The position numbers and the translations under genes are program-made. This document shows, piece after piece, positions 54,275 through 64,000 of a DNA stretch of 64,000 bases. Position 1 is the first letter of the stretch. Every line of letters starts with the position of its first letter. The DNA is taken from assembly GCA_963932145.1 (NCBI GenBank), contig OZ010572.1, positions 77,742,049-77,806,048 of the forward strand, written 5' to 3'. The notes beneath the pieces were generated by a model. The model saw only the letters and a program-made list of their open reading frames with translations. It made no database searches and was not told where the DNA came from. The DNA comes from Acanthosepion lycidas (taxonomy: Eukaryota > Mollusca > Cephalopoda > Sepiida > Sepiidae).

Positions 54275-54321
54275 GCACTGCTGATGAGTCCTAAATATAG
54301 GACGAAACGGCCGTCCAGTGC
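54275..54321 (+). ncRNA. Hammerhead ribozyme, minimal helix III type
   Basis: All parts are present: helix I GCACTG (54275-54280) pairs with CAGTGC (54316-54321); core CTGATGA at 54281-54287; helix II GTCCT (54288-54292) pairs with AGGAC (54299-54303) around loop AAATAT; GAAA at 54304-54307; helix III is the self-complementary ACGGCCGU; the cleavage triplet GUC ends at 54315. No core position deviates from CUGANGA...GAAA...NUH. This short-helix-III form is the one known from terminal repeats of Penelope-like elements, and a Penelope-like coding end lies on the same strand about 1.2 kb downstream. It should self-cleave RNA transcripts, generating defined 5' ends. Confidence 0.88.
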
Positions 54322-54354
54322 TTCCTGGGGTTTCTATCAGACTCGATGAATCAA

Positions 54355-54357
<3 letters not shown>

Positions 54358-54409
<52 letters not shown>

Positions 54410-54477
54410 GGTGTTCCAATAACTTGGACCGATTTTAAATGTGACTTAAGTTTACAATCGGTCCAAGTTATTGGAAC

Positions 54478-54546
<69 letters not shown>
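54358..54546. repeat. (TA)n tract split by a MITE
   Basis: TA units at 54358-54406 and 54483-54546 on either side of the palindromic element 54407-54481; probably one tract before insertion. A further (TA)n is at 54578-54624 followed by (GA)n. Confidence 0.95.
54407..54481. mobile_element. Palindromic MITE in a TA tract
   Basis: Arms GGTGTTCCAATAACTTGGAC and the inverse GTCCAAGTTATTGGAACACC, with CGATT/AATCG extending the pairing, around a ~20-bp centre. The terminal GGGTGTTCC resembles mariner-type ends, and the TA context fits Tc1/mariner insertion. Confidence 0.85.
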
Positions 54547-54559
<13 letters not shown>

Positions 54560-54573
54560 AATCTGTCTCTATT

Positions 54574-54627
<54 letters not shown>

Positions 54628-54749
54628 GAGAGAGAGAGAAAGTGAGAGATCGAGAAAGAGAGAGATAGAGAAAGAAATAGATATTTGCTTATATGCGACA
54701 TTCTACAAAGGAATAAGCAGTGCATGCTAACCGAATATAGCATGAACTT

Positions 54750-55430
54750 TACCCCGGCGTTTTTTGAGCTCTACATTTTGTGAACCAGTGTGTAAAAGCA
54801 GTCACCCCGAAGATGGTGGCAAATATGTGTTCGTATAAGCATAAAGAGAGAACTGAATAAGAAAGAAAGAACGAATGAAAATAATAAGGAATAGAAAATA
54901 ATAAATAAGGGAAAATATTTTTGACCAATGAATAAAGAAAAAAGTTGCGAAAAGGAAACGAAAAAAAAAAAAAGAAAATGAAAAATAACAAAAGAAACCG
55001 AGAATAAAAAAAATAATAAAAATTTTAACTTGGAAAGAAGGCGAAAAAAACAAATTAACAGATTACTGAAAATGTGTCGCACAAGGATATAATAAAGACT
55101 CACCTCAGAATAAAAGTTAAAATGGATGCTTGTAGTCCTTATCGCAGATACTTTTCATAGTTTTCAGAAACTGAAAAAATAGGAATGATGACTAAACACA
55201 GACAAACTTGTTTAAAATGAATCATTAAACTTAAAAATGAATACGAAATAAATAAAAGAGAAATAAAAACATTTGCTTCCTGAAAATGGAGTAAATATGG
55301 TAACAGGACTTGACACAAAAGTTGTTTCCATTCAAGATGTATGCGACCGTGTCTCCCTCGGTTCCTATATTTAATATATGTGAATCGCCATGGGAAAGAT
55401 ACTGGAGTGGTACCACGCATCCTGTTGCAA
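54750..55430. other. AT-rich interval between hammerhead and Penelope-like end
   Basis: A-rich, so minus-strand frames full of F/S/L are composition artefacts. It may be degraded body of the Penelope-like element. Confidence 0.35.
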
Positions 55431-55625
55431 ATTCAAAGAGGATCTTGTGATGTTTGGAACACTCACGTAAAAGAGAAAGTGGGATCTTATCTCGAAAAAT
55501 TAGTTATTTTAAAACACTTAACTAATTCTAGCTTATTAAACAAGAGAAATGAATTAATGGTTACATGTAGACATAAAAATAAATATCTGCTCAAATACGT
55601 TAACCCAGATAAATTTTTAATGTAA
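55430..55625 (+). pseudogene. Penelope-like GIY-YIG endonuclease, C-terminal end
   Basis: Plus strand: RGSCDVWNTHVKEKVGSYLE, then NKRNELMVTCRHKNKYLLKY. The closing LLNKRNEL..CRHKNKYLL is characteristic of Penelope-like endonucleases (compare KLLNKLSKLISKCRHETKFL at 30079-30315). The upstream domain is not recognisable. It probably belongs with the hammerhead at 54275. Confidence 0.7.
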
Positions 55626-55659
55626 ATTATGTTTTTTTCAAACGTTTGGTTAAATCATT

Positions 55660-56815
55660 CAGACGTATTATTTTTATTTATTTTAGTTTTAATCCCTTCG
55701 AGTCCACGAATAAATTTCTTGGTGGCTGTAGAAAATTGATTAAGAAACATAGCAAAATTTTCTTTCAAATGATTTTTGTTTTTCCAACTACTTTCAATCT
55801 CATCTGAGATAATCTTAAATTGTCTTTGGATCTGTCTACCTAGCTTCGTAAATTCAAAATGTTTTTCACTGTTCGTTTTACTGCGTTTTGCAGCGTTCTA
55901 GGGTCAAATTCAAATTCAAGAGGTTTTTCCTATGCAAGGAAAGTAACTTATATATTTATTTATTTATTATTATTATTTTATATATATAAAATTTTGTTGC
56001 TACAAACATTTAAGAACTTTGTTGCTATATTCATAGTTGACTTTTATTTTTGGCTTTAATTGTCTAATTTTCCTAGGATTTTCTTTTATAGTTTCTAGGA
56101 TTTTACGTTTTTATATATATTATTATTTTGATGAAGTATTGATGTATGTTCAATTAATATCTCTCTAAGCTGTGAATGTTTACACGAGTGTTCCTTTAAA
56201 AGCTCTGAGATTGAATTATGCTCATCCAAGTGAAACGTGAGCCTTCACGTCAGCATCGTTGTTGTAAGACCAACATACCTATTAGCATCAGCGATGCAAT
56301 ACCCCAAAGGAGATTTAAATTAATATACGATGTTGGTCTTTTGTAAGATGCAAGTTGACGAAAAAGAATAGTTTTGAACAACTAGGTTGGTTGAATTAAA
56401 TTTAGTATAGTATATAATTAATTTTATTTGCTATTTCGATCAGTGGGGATATATTAGTGATTATGACTCATTTTAGAAGTTTTTCAGCCTGTTAATAGTT
56501 AGAATGCATTTCATTACGGTAAAGTAGTTTGATATGTTTAGAGTTATTTGATGATGTATTTAGTTCGTTTTTATTTATGTTTATATTGCTCGTCTAATTT
56601 GTTAAACGATGTAATTAGAAAAGTCATTACTATACACATCCACAAACAATTTAACAGCCTGAAGATTGTCTCAGATGAGATTGAAAGTACTTAAGAAAAT
56701 AAAAATTATTTCAAAGGAAATTTTGGTATTTTTCTTAATCAATTTTCTGTGGCCACCAAGAAGGTAATTCGTGGAATCGAAAGAATTGAAACTAAAATAA
56801 ATATATATAATACGT
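55660..56815. repeat. Long inverted repeat around a second Penelope-like relic
   Basis: Arms 55665-55835 and 56650-56815 are inverse copies. Read on the left: CAGACGTATTATTTTTATTT, CTTGGTGGCTGTAGAAAATT, ACTACTTTCAATCTCATCTG. The right arm, reverse-complemented, gives CAGACGTATTATATATATTT, CTTGGTGGCCACAGAAAATT, GTACTTTCAATCTCATCTG. The interior holds a GIY-YIG relic on the minus strand (56160-56300). Inverted terminal segments are a known Penelope-like layout. Confidence 0.7.
56160..56300 (-). pseudogene. Penelope-like GIY-YIG relic, different lineage
   Basis: Minus strand: YVGLTTTMLT, RLTFHLDEHNSISELLKE, HSCKHSQLRE. YVGxTTTTLxRRLTxHL is the YIG half of the nuclease in a Penelope-like lineage distinct from the CRHxNKxLL one. 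Confidence 0.65.
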
Positions 56816-56860
56816 CTGCTTGAATGAAAATATGCTGCCTAAATATACATAAATATTACA

Positions 56861-56861
<1 letters not shown>

Positions 56862-56924
<63 letters not shown>
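56862..56924. repeat. (TA)n microsatellite
   Basis: About 31 TA units, then GTGTGTGTG. Confidence 0.97.
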
Positions 56925-56929
<5 letters not shown>

Positions 56930-56932
<3 letters not shown>

Positions 56933-57231
56933 CTGGAGGGAGATGAAGATGATGGGTAAATAGCAGAACAGACTGGGTTCTATAGTCTTCGATGGCAACT
57001 GGTCTAGGAGAAGGACAACTCTGAATTCAAAACCTGCGGAGGGTCGTCTGGGAACCCTGTGGCACGTAGTGCACCAATTCTCTGCATTCGGCCCTTTAAA
57101 AAGGGCCGAATGCAGAGAATGCACAAAACTTTCACCACTATAATTAAATCTCATGTGCTGGTGTCGGGCTGTCAGTTTCCTAGGAACTGATCTGCTTGAC
57201 CCTCATACGTCGAATTCGATGGGAGAGTCTA

Positions 57232-57233
<2 letters not shown>
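56930..57233 (+). mobile_element. tRNA-derived SINE family 1, body
   Basis: ATGGGTAAATAGCAGAACAG, GATGGCAACTGGTCTAGGAG, TTGACCCTCATACGTCGAAT, GGGAGAGTC, then (TA)n. Homologous over ~290 bp to 2790-3075. Unlike that copy it contains a perfect 20-bp-arm palindrome at 57074-57117. Confidence 0.75.
57074..57117. repeat. Perfect palindrome within the SINE
   Basis: ATTCTCTGCATTCGGCCCTT and its exact inverse separated by TAAA. The right arm replaces sequence that in the sister copy (about 2950-2975) is unrelated to the left arm. Confidence 0.92.
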
Positions 57234-57234
<1 letters not shown>

Positions 57235-57278
<44 letters not shown>

Positions 57279-57299
57279 TAGATAGATAGATAGATAGAT
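57235..57299. repeat. (TA)n(GATA)n tract
   Basis: About 20 TA units then six GATA units, the tail of the SINE at 56930-57233. Confidence 0.95.
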
Positions 57300-58250
57300 T
57301 TCGCTGATCAATATTATGTTCGGTCCATCGGCTCTGGAACTTGATAGACGTCATGTACACTTATTAGGAGGTATTATCAGTGGACTTCAGATATTCACAT
57401 TTCGTTATTTTTATATTCAGTTAAAATTAATTTATGTGCCAGTTATTGGTGGTAAATTGACTTTTCCTCTTTGTGTGTGTGTGTGTGTGTTTTTGTGCAG
57501 GTGTGTGTGCGTTTGTGCAGGTGTGTGTGTGTGTGTGTGTGTGTGTTGGCGTATGTTTAAAAAATGTCGTGATTATTTTCCTTTTCATCATTTTCTTGTC
57601 TTGCCTTATATTCATATAATCTCTCCCCATTTCTTTTACTTCTCTTCACCCTCGTTCGGCTCTGATTATCAAAGCTAGCCTAACACTGTAAGTTTCACGA
57701 ACACATGACTTTTCGGTGGACACTGGAGGTCATTCCCAGGCAGTCCTGCTTCATCGTAATATTCAGGCCATGTGTGTTGTATTTATGTCAGTGGTTCTTT
57801 ATGGATAGTAAAATCTATTGTATTATCCCGAGGGCTAATGACTGGGGTTGGTAACGGTTACATTTCAAATTATTCTATAGGTTACTAAATATATATAATT
57901 GTGGATCTGAATAGTCTTATTTCTAGCTATTTTATAATGTTTGTCAACATTTTACTTATTATTTAATGTTGGTTACTTAATTATTTGTTGTTAATTATTA
58001 TTACTGTTACATGCACTTGTACTTTTGTGTTCATTCGTACTTTCATAATGTGTTTGATTTTAACTTAATTTGTTTATTTAGATTTTTTTGTTGACTTTAT
58101 TTATATTTTCCGAGTATTTGTTATATTATATGTTTAGTTAATGATACGAATTTTTCAATTCGCCATTTCAAACAGGCCTTAAATTCGCATTGAGGTATGA
58201 AGCGTGACAGTCACAATGCAATGTTGATTTCTATGTCCACACTGTTTATA
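57300..58250. other. Unassigned stretch with (GT)n
   Basis: (GT)n at 57473-57545 with TTTGTGCAG interruptions. No gene supported. Confidence 0.4.
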
Positions 58251-58273
58251 TTTATAAACACTCCGATACTACA

Positions 58274-58316
<43 letters not shown>

Positions 58317-58366
58317 TCTGCCGTTAAATGAGTGTTTGTCGACCTCAACCAACAGATGATCTTGGG

Positions 58367-58415
<49 letters not shown>

Positions 58416-58500
58416 GTAATATATAATCCTCTTAATATAAATACTATTTTACGTATATTACAATAATATAATAATTATATTTATAAACACTCCGATACTA

Positions 58501-58574
<74 letters not shown>

Positions 58575-58630
58575 CTGCCGTTAAATGAGTGTTTGTCGAC
58601 CTCAACCAACAGATGATCTTGGGTAACTGA
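58245..58630 (+). repeat. Duplicated ~125-bp unit containing (TA)n
   Basis: TATAAACACTCCGATACTAC, (TA)n, then CTGCCGTTAAATGAGTGTTT, GTCGACCTCAACCAACAGAT, GATCTTGGGTA occurs at 58250-58367 and 58480-58626. (TATC)n at 58365-58413 separates them. Confidence 0.92.
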
Positions 58631-59440
58631 AAGGAAACATGTCTCAAAAAAAGAGACATGTCAATTTATTAATAGCATTATAAAACTCATTGGAGAAAGA
58701 AATTCAACATAAATAAAATAGGTTAGTTGTTTTCAGTCAGTAATGTCTAAAATTTGGAACATTTATAATCAAAATGATGAGGTTATGAAAGAAAAATTGC
58801 TTCAGGATAGAAAACTAAATCCAATTTTAAAAATAGAACATGCAGGCAACAAATGAAACACAAATAGATTTGATGTTTGTACTTGAATTGTACAAAACCG
58901 TCGACATAAAACAGAATTGATTTGTTTTATTTCACTGCTTATTAACATTTTGGGTTCGACAGCAGACATGAAGTCTTTACAAGAATTTTTATTCTTCGTA
59001 GAGTGTATAATTCATCCTGTAAGAGAGTTTCTCATTACAGATAATTCTTGCTGTATAGATCAGAGATCGTAATAAAACATAGTAACATTAGTTATAAGAT
59101 GTTTCTGAAAATAATGACTAATCTTATACATTACGATTATGTCGATATAAAATATGTACTAAATATATCGATAATCTTCTCGTTAACGATTTATAATAGA
59201 TTCCATGCGCTTAAACTTCACTAATCTTTAGCCAAGGTTAAAAAAAAGTTGTTCAGAAGAAGTTATTCCATTGCCTCATCATAGTGATGGATTTGTGTGT
59301 TTTTACGGTTAATAAATACTTTATGGGTAATTTCATACCGAACCATGTTTTGGATTGTAATAATAAAACGTTTTTGCTAGTGAATATTGCCTCAAAATTT
59401 TCGAGAGAGAAACAACGATTTTTCCAAATGCATGTCCAAC
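58630..59440. other. Unassigned stretch
   Basis: One small hairpin at about 58637-58661 (ACATGTCTC, A-rich loop, GAGACATGT). No gene recognised. Confidence 0.45.
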
Positions 59441-59590
59441 TCTTTGACTCACAGCGGGGGGTCGAAACCATACCCTTCCCAGATGTATTTGTTCGTAAGT
59501 CGATGTAAAGAACCAGACTGGAATTCGAAGTAGGTTCTTCAATTTCTAAATCCGAGGCCCTATTAATTACACCACCCGCACACACGCATC
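59440..59590 (-). mobile_element. tRNA-derived SINE family 1, head
   Basis: Minus strand: GGGTGGTGTAATTAATAGGG (A-box-like, about 59559-59578), CTTCGAATTCCAGTCTGG (B-box-like, about 59515-59532), then CATCGACTTACGAACAAATA and GGGAAGGGTATGGTTTCGAC, which align with the 2720-2790 part of the copy at 2700-3075. A-to-B spacing is close to that of a tRNA. Confidence 0.65.
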
Positions 59591-59599
59591 TAAATAACA

Positions 59600-60030
59600 A
59601 CCAACGCTAACACTTACACAGAAAAAAATGTTTAGATGAGTTCCAGGAAAGCAATCATGGAGTGTTGATGAAAGTCTTATTCAGTGAGAAATGGTGAAAT
59701 TTATTGGCCAAGCAGATAATACTGGAACTTTTGGTCTGTTGCTCTTCACATTGAAACAACGATTACTGCTTGATAAAACAATGTGGCGTTACCTAACAGG
59801 TAAAGGAACAGGTGAGTTGACAATCATTATATCAGTACTCGATACAAAGTTACACGTCGAAATTCTAGGCAATTTTCTCATTCTATCAACAGAAAATAGT
59901 TTAGAGGAACTTGAAGTCATTTTTGTCAAGGTAATAAAGCCTCTAACGACAAAGGTTTTAAAGTTTTCAGTCGGGAAACGCATATCAACTCAATGACATG
60001 GGCAGCTAGCAATTTGGATTTCATTTTTAT
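59600..60030. other. Unassigned stretch with one open frame
   Basis: The plus frame 59691-59996 (101 codons, MVKFIGQADNTGTFGLLLF...) has fairly balanced composition, but I recognise no domain and cannot tell whether it is an exon, an element relic or chance. Confidence 0.35.
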
Positions 60031-60034
60031 TATA

Positions 60035-60218
60035 CAGTGTAACCCGGATATAAGAGACTCGAATATAAGAGAAACCCAGATATAAGATATATTTTCTCTG
60101 GTCCCAAATTAGAGCCTGTGTTAATGTAAACAAAATTGACCAAACCCGGATATAAGAGAAACACGGATATAAGAGACTTCTCCGGTCCCGACAACTCTCT
60201 TATATCCGGGTTACACTG
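60035..60218. mobile_element. pogo/Tigger-like MITE
   Basis: Perfect 23-bp terminal inverted repeats beginning CAGTGTAACCCGGATATAAG, TA on each side (60033-60034, 60219-60220), 184 bp in all, with internal GATATAAGAGAAAC repeats. CAGT termini and a TA duplication fit the pogo branch of Tc1/mariner. Confidence 0.85.
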
Positions 60219-60221
60219 TAC

Positions 60222-60815
60222 ATTTAAATTAAAAAGAAATATCTATAATGTATTTTCTCTTGCAATGTGAACAGATATCCCAGGAATTTAAAGCCATCTT
60301 GATATAGAATATGGTTTTTCATTCGAGAAGTTCATAAAGTCGAAGAATTCAGCTTGTTATAAAATCCGAACAGTCGCAACAGAATAATAATTTTGATTTT
60401 TATGGCTGATGAGTTCATACCATTTGTAAATATTGGGTGATTCTATAATTAGTTTTAATTATGCCACTAATTAAAATAATTGCATTTAATTTGTTTGGGG
60501 TATATTTCATGAAACCCAAATCTTCAACTATTAAAGAAAAATTGTTATGTGTGTCTGTGATTGGCTTACATGATTGGATTGTTTGCTTTGAAGTGAAAAA
60601 TATGATTGAACGCCTTCTCAGCGTGAAGAGTCTATCATTTTTGCTAGGGGTTGTATAGAAGGGAGAGAAAGAAATAAAAATAGAAAAAAATATATATTAG
60701 AGTGGATATATCTAAATTTAAGAAGTAAGGCTACCTAATGGTGTCAATCTATTTCAGGCTGAAACCAATCTTCAGTCTTTTATCGGTAGCAAGATCAGAT
60801 ATTTCCGATTTATTG
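60222..60815. other. Unassigned stretch
   Basis: The 65-codon plus frame at 60461-60658 has no recognisable domain. No repeats detected. Confidence 0.4.
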
Positions 60816-60819
60816 CATT

Positions 60820-60821
<2 letters not shown>

Positions 60822-60904
<83 letters not shown>
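60822..60904. repeat. (AC)n(TA)n compound microsatellite
   Basis: About 20 AC units then about 20 TA units. Confidence 0.97.
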
Positions 60905-60912
<8 letters not shown>

Positions 60913-61088
60913 TATATATCATTATGTCTATTTCATTTTTATTTTGTTTATCGATTCAGTTTCTATTCAGATTTTTGCCCAAAAGTATTTATATACGTGT
61001 ATATATGTAGATTCATACGCACATACATGTGTGTGTGTGCATGTATAAGTTCATGCATATATAAGTGTGAGTATATTTAATTTCATGC

Positions 61089-61136
<48 letters not shown>

Positions 61137-61157
61137 TGAGAGAGAGAAAGAGTGAGA
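61089..61157. repeat. (TA)n(GA)n compound microsatellite
   Basis: About 12 TA units followed by GA units. Confidence 0.95.
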
Positions 61158-61159
61158 GA

Positions 61160-61795
61160 GAGTGTTTCATGCATAAGAATACATTTATATCTCATTATTC
61201 TATAATAATCGATTACATTTATGTTGTCTAAAAAGAAAAGGAAAACATGAGAATCTATTGGAAAAACTCCTAAACTCCTTTAAAATTCGTATAAAATAGC
61301 GAATAACCATCCTTGTAATTCATGGAACATTTCCAAAGAGTGAATCAGTTTGTTTTTTTTTTATTTGGATAATGGCAACGGTCAATCAATCAATGAAATT
61401 TATTTACAAATAACGGAATGAAAAGATAGATTTTAAAAATAGTCTTTATATCAAAGAGTAGCAGAGGGTGATGAAAATTATCTCTTCATCTAAGAAAATA
61501 TTATAATAATAAATTCTGGCGTTTGATAATTTGTTCTCTTTTTTGGGGAAATGGTTCGAACAGAGAATTTTTCAGTACCCGCTGATGAATATCAAATATT
61601 TTGATATTCATATTTATATTAAAAAAAAAAGTCCAGCAACTTATTTTTTCATTTTTGAAATAAAATTTAACCATTTTTACCGATAGGCAAATCTGATCAA
61701 AATTCCCTGCCGTCAATTTTTTCAATCATTTCACCGCCAAGCAAGGTAATAAAACCACTAAGACGCAAAGGGTTACTAACTGTGAGAGAATATGA
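61160..61795. other. Unassigned AT-rich stretch
   Basis: A small perfect inverted repeat GAATATCAAA / TTTTGATATTC near 61587-61608. No gene supported. Confidence 0.4.
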
Positions 61796-61799
61796 AGAA

Positions 61800-62645
61800 A
61801 AAAAAACTATTAAGGAGGGAGAATATTAAGAGAAGAAGAAATTAGAAGGTAGACGATAGCGATTGACATGGCATTTACATTTTTAAAGAACAAAGTTGAG
61901 TGAGAAGCAAGAAGACAGAAAAGTGTTCCAAGAGCTAGAAATGCGAGAAAATAAGCTGTTAGCATGTAACCATTCCAACTGTAAAATGACGAAACTTTGC
62001 CGACAATTTAGTACTGAGCTTAAATTTATAAAGTCGAGGTAACACAGAAGAAAGTTTATTAGAACTATTAACATGAAAGTATTTATAGAAAATGCACTGG
62101 TTGGCTACATTACCGCGGTTGGAAAGTTACTGAAACTGTGATGCCAGTTCAGTACCAATAATATTGCCGATTCTTCTTTGGATTTTATCAAGAATCTCTA
62201 AATATATAGCAAGAGCACCAGACCAGATGCGGCAGTAATGTTCAAAGCAATGGTTAGTCATAGACTTATAAAGATAAGATAGATTTTGGCGAAAAAAAAT
62301 TTCTAGTACGACACAGGGAACAGACTTTCCCAGCAGCTGATCTAACGGTTGATTCAATATAATCTTTTCCTTTCATGTCAGCGGAAAACGTTAGTCTGAA
62401 AAGACACAATGAGTCACTCTCCTGGAGGTTACCATCAGCCATGTTGATGGAATGTAAAAAGGGTTCTCTCAGATGATTAAAAGAGAACAGTTTTGTTTTC
62501 GAGGTGTTAAAAATTAGCAAGCCATTATTTACCCCAGTTAACAGAATGTAATTTTTGATGTCAGATGCCAGTTTGACCTAATCGAGCCTCTCAGATTTAC
62601 TAGTAAGACTGTAATTATTGATGGTGTCATCAACATAGATACCGA
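61800..62645 (-). pseudogene. Jockey-like LINE, RT palm to C terminus
   Basis: Minus strand from about 62640: IYVDDTINNYSLTSKSERLD (motif C YVDD), VKLASDIKNYILLTGVNNGL, LIFNTSKTKLFSFNHLREPF, LHSINMADGNLQESDSLCLF, AGKVCSLCRTRNFFSPKSIL, YCRIWSGALAIYLEILDKIQ, RRIGNIIGTELASQ, then degraded RRNVAN..IFYKYFHVN and ending VNRYRL. It uses several frames with a few stops. The 5' side (fingers and first palm motifs) is truncated at (TA)n-rich sequence. Confidence 0.85.
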
Positions 62646-62723
62646 ATTTTTGAAAATACTATTTTCTATATCATAAAAGAAGTACCATTTTACATATATT
62701 ACAATAAATATTTCTCTCTCTCT

Positions 62724-62726
<3 letters not shown>

Positions 62727-62776
<50 letters not shown>
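62727..62776. repeat. (TA)n microsatellite
   Basis: About 25 TA units ending exactly at the Helitron terminus. Confidence 0.96.
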
Positions 62777-62777
<1 letters not shown>

Positions 62778-63760
62778 TAGCAGCATGGCCCGGCGTTGCC
62801 CGTGCTTGATTACAAAATCGTACGACTCATACAGCAATCGCTATCACTTAACTTAAAATTTTTTTGCCCCTCCTTGCCTTTAAAGGAGTGCCCTTTGCCG
62901 TGCTGATGTTGCTACATGCCTTACTTCTTGCCTGCCTCACACTGCGAATTTTTTCTAAGCTCTATACTAAACATTAAATCTGTTACGAAAAAAGAACTAA
63001 ACAAAATGAATACAAAACGATCAGCTTTAAAAAAAAGAACTCGTAACTGGAAAAACCGAATGAAAAAAGAATGTTAACAACAAATACTTTTTCACACCCA
63101 ACCCAGTTCTGCGGAATCAGAATCAACGTTGAATTTAAGCAAGCGAATGAGCCAAGTGAAGTAAAGTGCCAAGCAGATTTAAATTTTTCCCACTTGTGAC
63201 GAATGCAGCTATCGATTTTTTTTGCATGCTTGCATGATAGTTAACATTCGTGTCAGTCAACTCTTGACTTTCACGCTGGCCAATAGAATCTTCCTGCTTA
63301 TTCGTGGCAGCCAGTTATAGTCTCTCATTCTAGTCAGTAGAAAATGGCCGCAAACTACATGAAAACTGCCGTAGAATCATGAAAAAATCTTGTTGTAGCC
63401 TCTGTCTATCTGTTTGTTATCGAACTTTTTGGAGATAGACCTACATAACCATATATATTCTAAAACTAAATTACCCAGGGTACTTTGATAAGCATATTTC
63501 ATTTTGATCAAAGGGGGTTTCCGGTGGTGGTGGGGGATCACAACCTCCCCAGACACATACACACTGAAAGTCTTTCCCTTTGATTTAAATTAAATTTAAA
63601 TTTGAACGAGGGAATGACTCCCAGGGTACTTTGATATTTTGATATTTCATTTTGACCAAAGGAGGTCCAATGCGAGCAAAAAAAAAAAAAACTACTGAAA
63701 ATTTGTTTCCCTTCCATTTAAATTAAATTTAAATTTGAACAAAGTAATGACTCTTATCCA
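62777..63760 (-). mobile_element. Helitron 3' terminus and probable body, minus strand
   Basis: Read on the minus strand the sequence ends CACGGGCAACGCCGGGCCAT, GCTGCTAG, then T: the same hairpin plus CTAG end as the Helitron at 28050-28715. The body to the right includes a direct duplication (63430-63606 and 63608-63741, sharing CCCAGGGTACTTTGATA and TTAAATTAAATTTAAATTTG). The 5' TC end was not identified, so the right limit is a guess. Confidence 0.6.
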
Positions 63761-64000
63761 AAATATAGAAGGAAAAAGTCGGAAGACGGAGGTCATATCG
63801 GAAAGATCATTGACTAATATTGAAATACATCATTTTTCTCCAAAATGATTTAAAATCAATCATCATTTTCTTACAAAAAAGTAACATGTAGCAAAACGCG
63901 TGTAATTTGGTTAGTATATAATATATATAATATATAGTATACAACATCTTAATCACTGCAGCAAATTGTATATTCATTCATTCATTCATTTCTATCTATC
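63760..64000. other. Unassigned end of window
   Basis: Ends in (ATTC)n and (TATC)n starts. No feature supported. Confidence 0.5.

Noticed and set aside
59691-59996. 101-codon plus-strand frame as a host exon
   Set aside because: Balanced composition but no recognisable domain and no supporting splice or homology evidence; listed only as unassigned.

Overview
This 64 kb window is AT-rich animal DNA with no host gene that I can support. Almost everything recognisable is a broken transposable element, a short interspersed repeat or a simple-sequence tract. The mix suggests a mollusc, most likely a cephalopod of octopus type: restriction-like-endonuclease LINEs of the Dong/R4 type, RTE-like and Jockey-like LINE tails, Penelope-like elements with hammerhead ribozymes, tRNA-derived SINEs, mariner-type MITEs, Helitrons and more than 25 long (TA)n tracts. 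The organism is an inference from repertoire; another lophotrochozoan cannot be excluded.

Layout. 1-5 kb: old dispersed repeats, two truncated Dong-like LINE copies (985-1540, 1941-2395), tRNA-derived SINEs and (TA)n. 5-9.3 kb: a GC-rich island, a ~470-bp tandem repeat, (AC)n, a composite minisatellite element, an RTE-like tail and a twin-primed (internally inverted) LINE. 9.7-17.1 kb: one near full-length Dong-like LINE (minus strand, Myb-like N terminus, RT with YMDD, CCHC finger, RPD...D endonuclease), then three 5'-truncated copies head to tail, each abutting an (ATT)n tract. 18.3-20.0 kb: a foldback-like element whose ends are inverted arrays of ~20/41-bp repeats. 21.3-24.9 kb: LINE remains, a MITE, the second composite minisatellite element and microsatellites. 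25.2-26.6 kb: a Tc1/mariner DD37E transposon with terminal inverted repeats.

28-34 kb: a non-autonomous Helitron, a Penelope-like element flanked by inverted terminal segments, a Tc1/mariner transposase relic, and a second Penelope-like 3' end with a hammerhead-like motif. 35-53 kb: Jockey/CR1-like and RTE-like LINE debris, SINEs, tandem tRNA-like units, a mariner helix-turn-helix fragment, and most of a family of eight near-perfect palindromic mariner MITEs (29.3-52.5 kb). 53.9-64 kb: a well-formed hammerhead ribozyme (54275-54321) upstream of a Penelope-like endonuclease end, palindromic MITEs, a long inverted repeat around another GIY-YIG fragment, a pogo-like MITE, a Jockey-like LINE and a Helitron terminus.

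The genes do not act together as a pathway. The sequence records nested insertion: elements that target TA, (TA)n or (TAA)n, elements inserted in elements, and elements whose tails become targets for later copies. The strongest leads are the Dong-like LINE targeting (TAA)n including its own tails, the hammerhead motifs tied to Penelope-like elements, and the foldback element with minisatellite arms.
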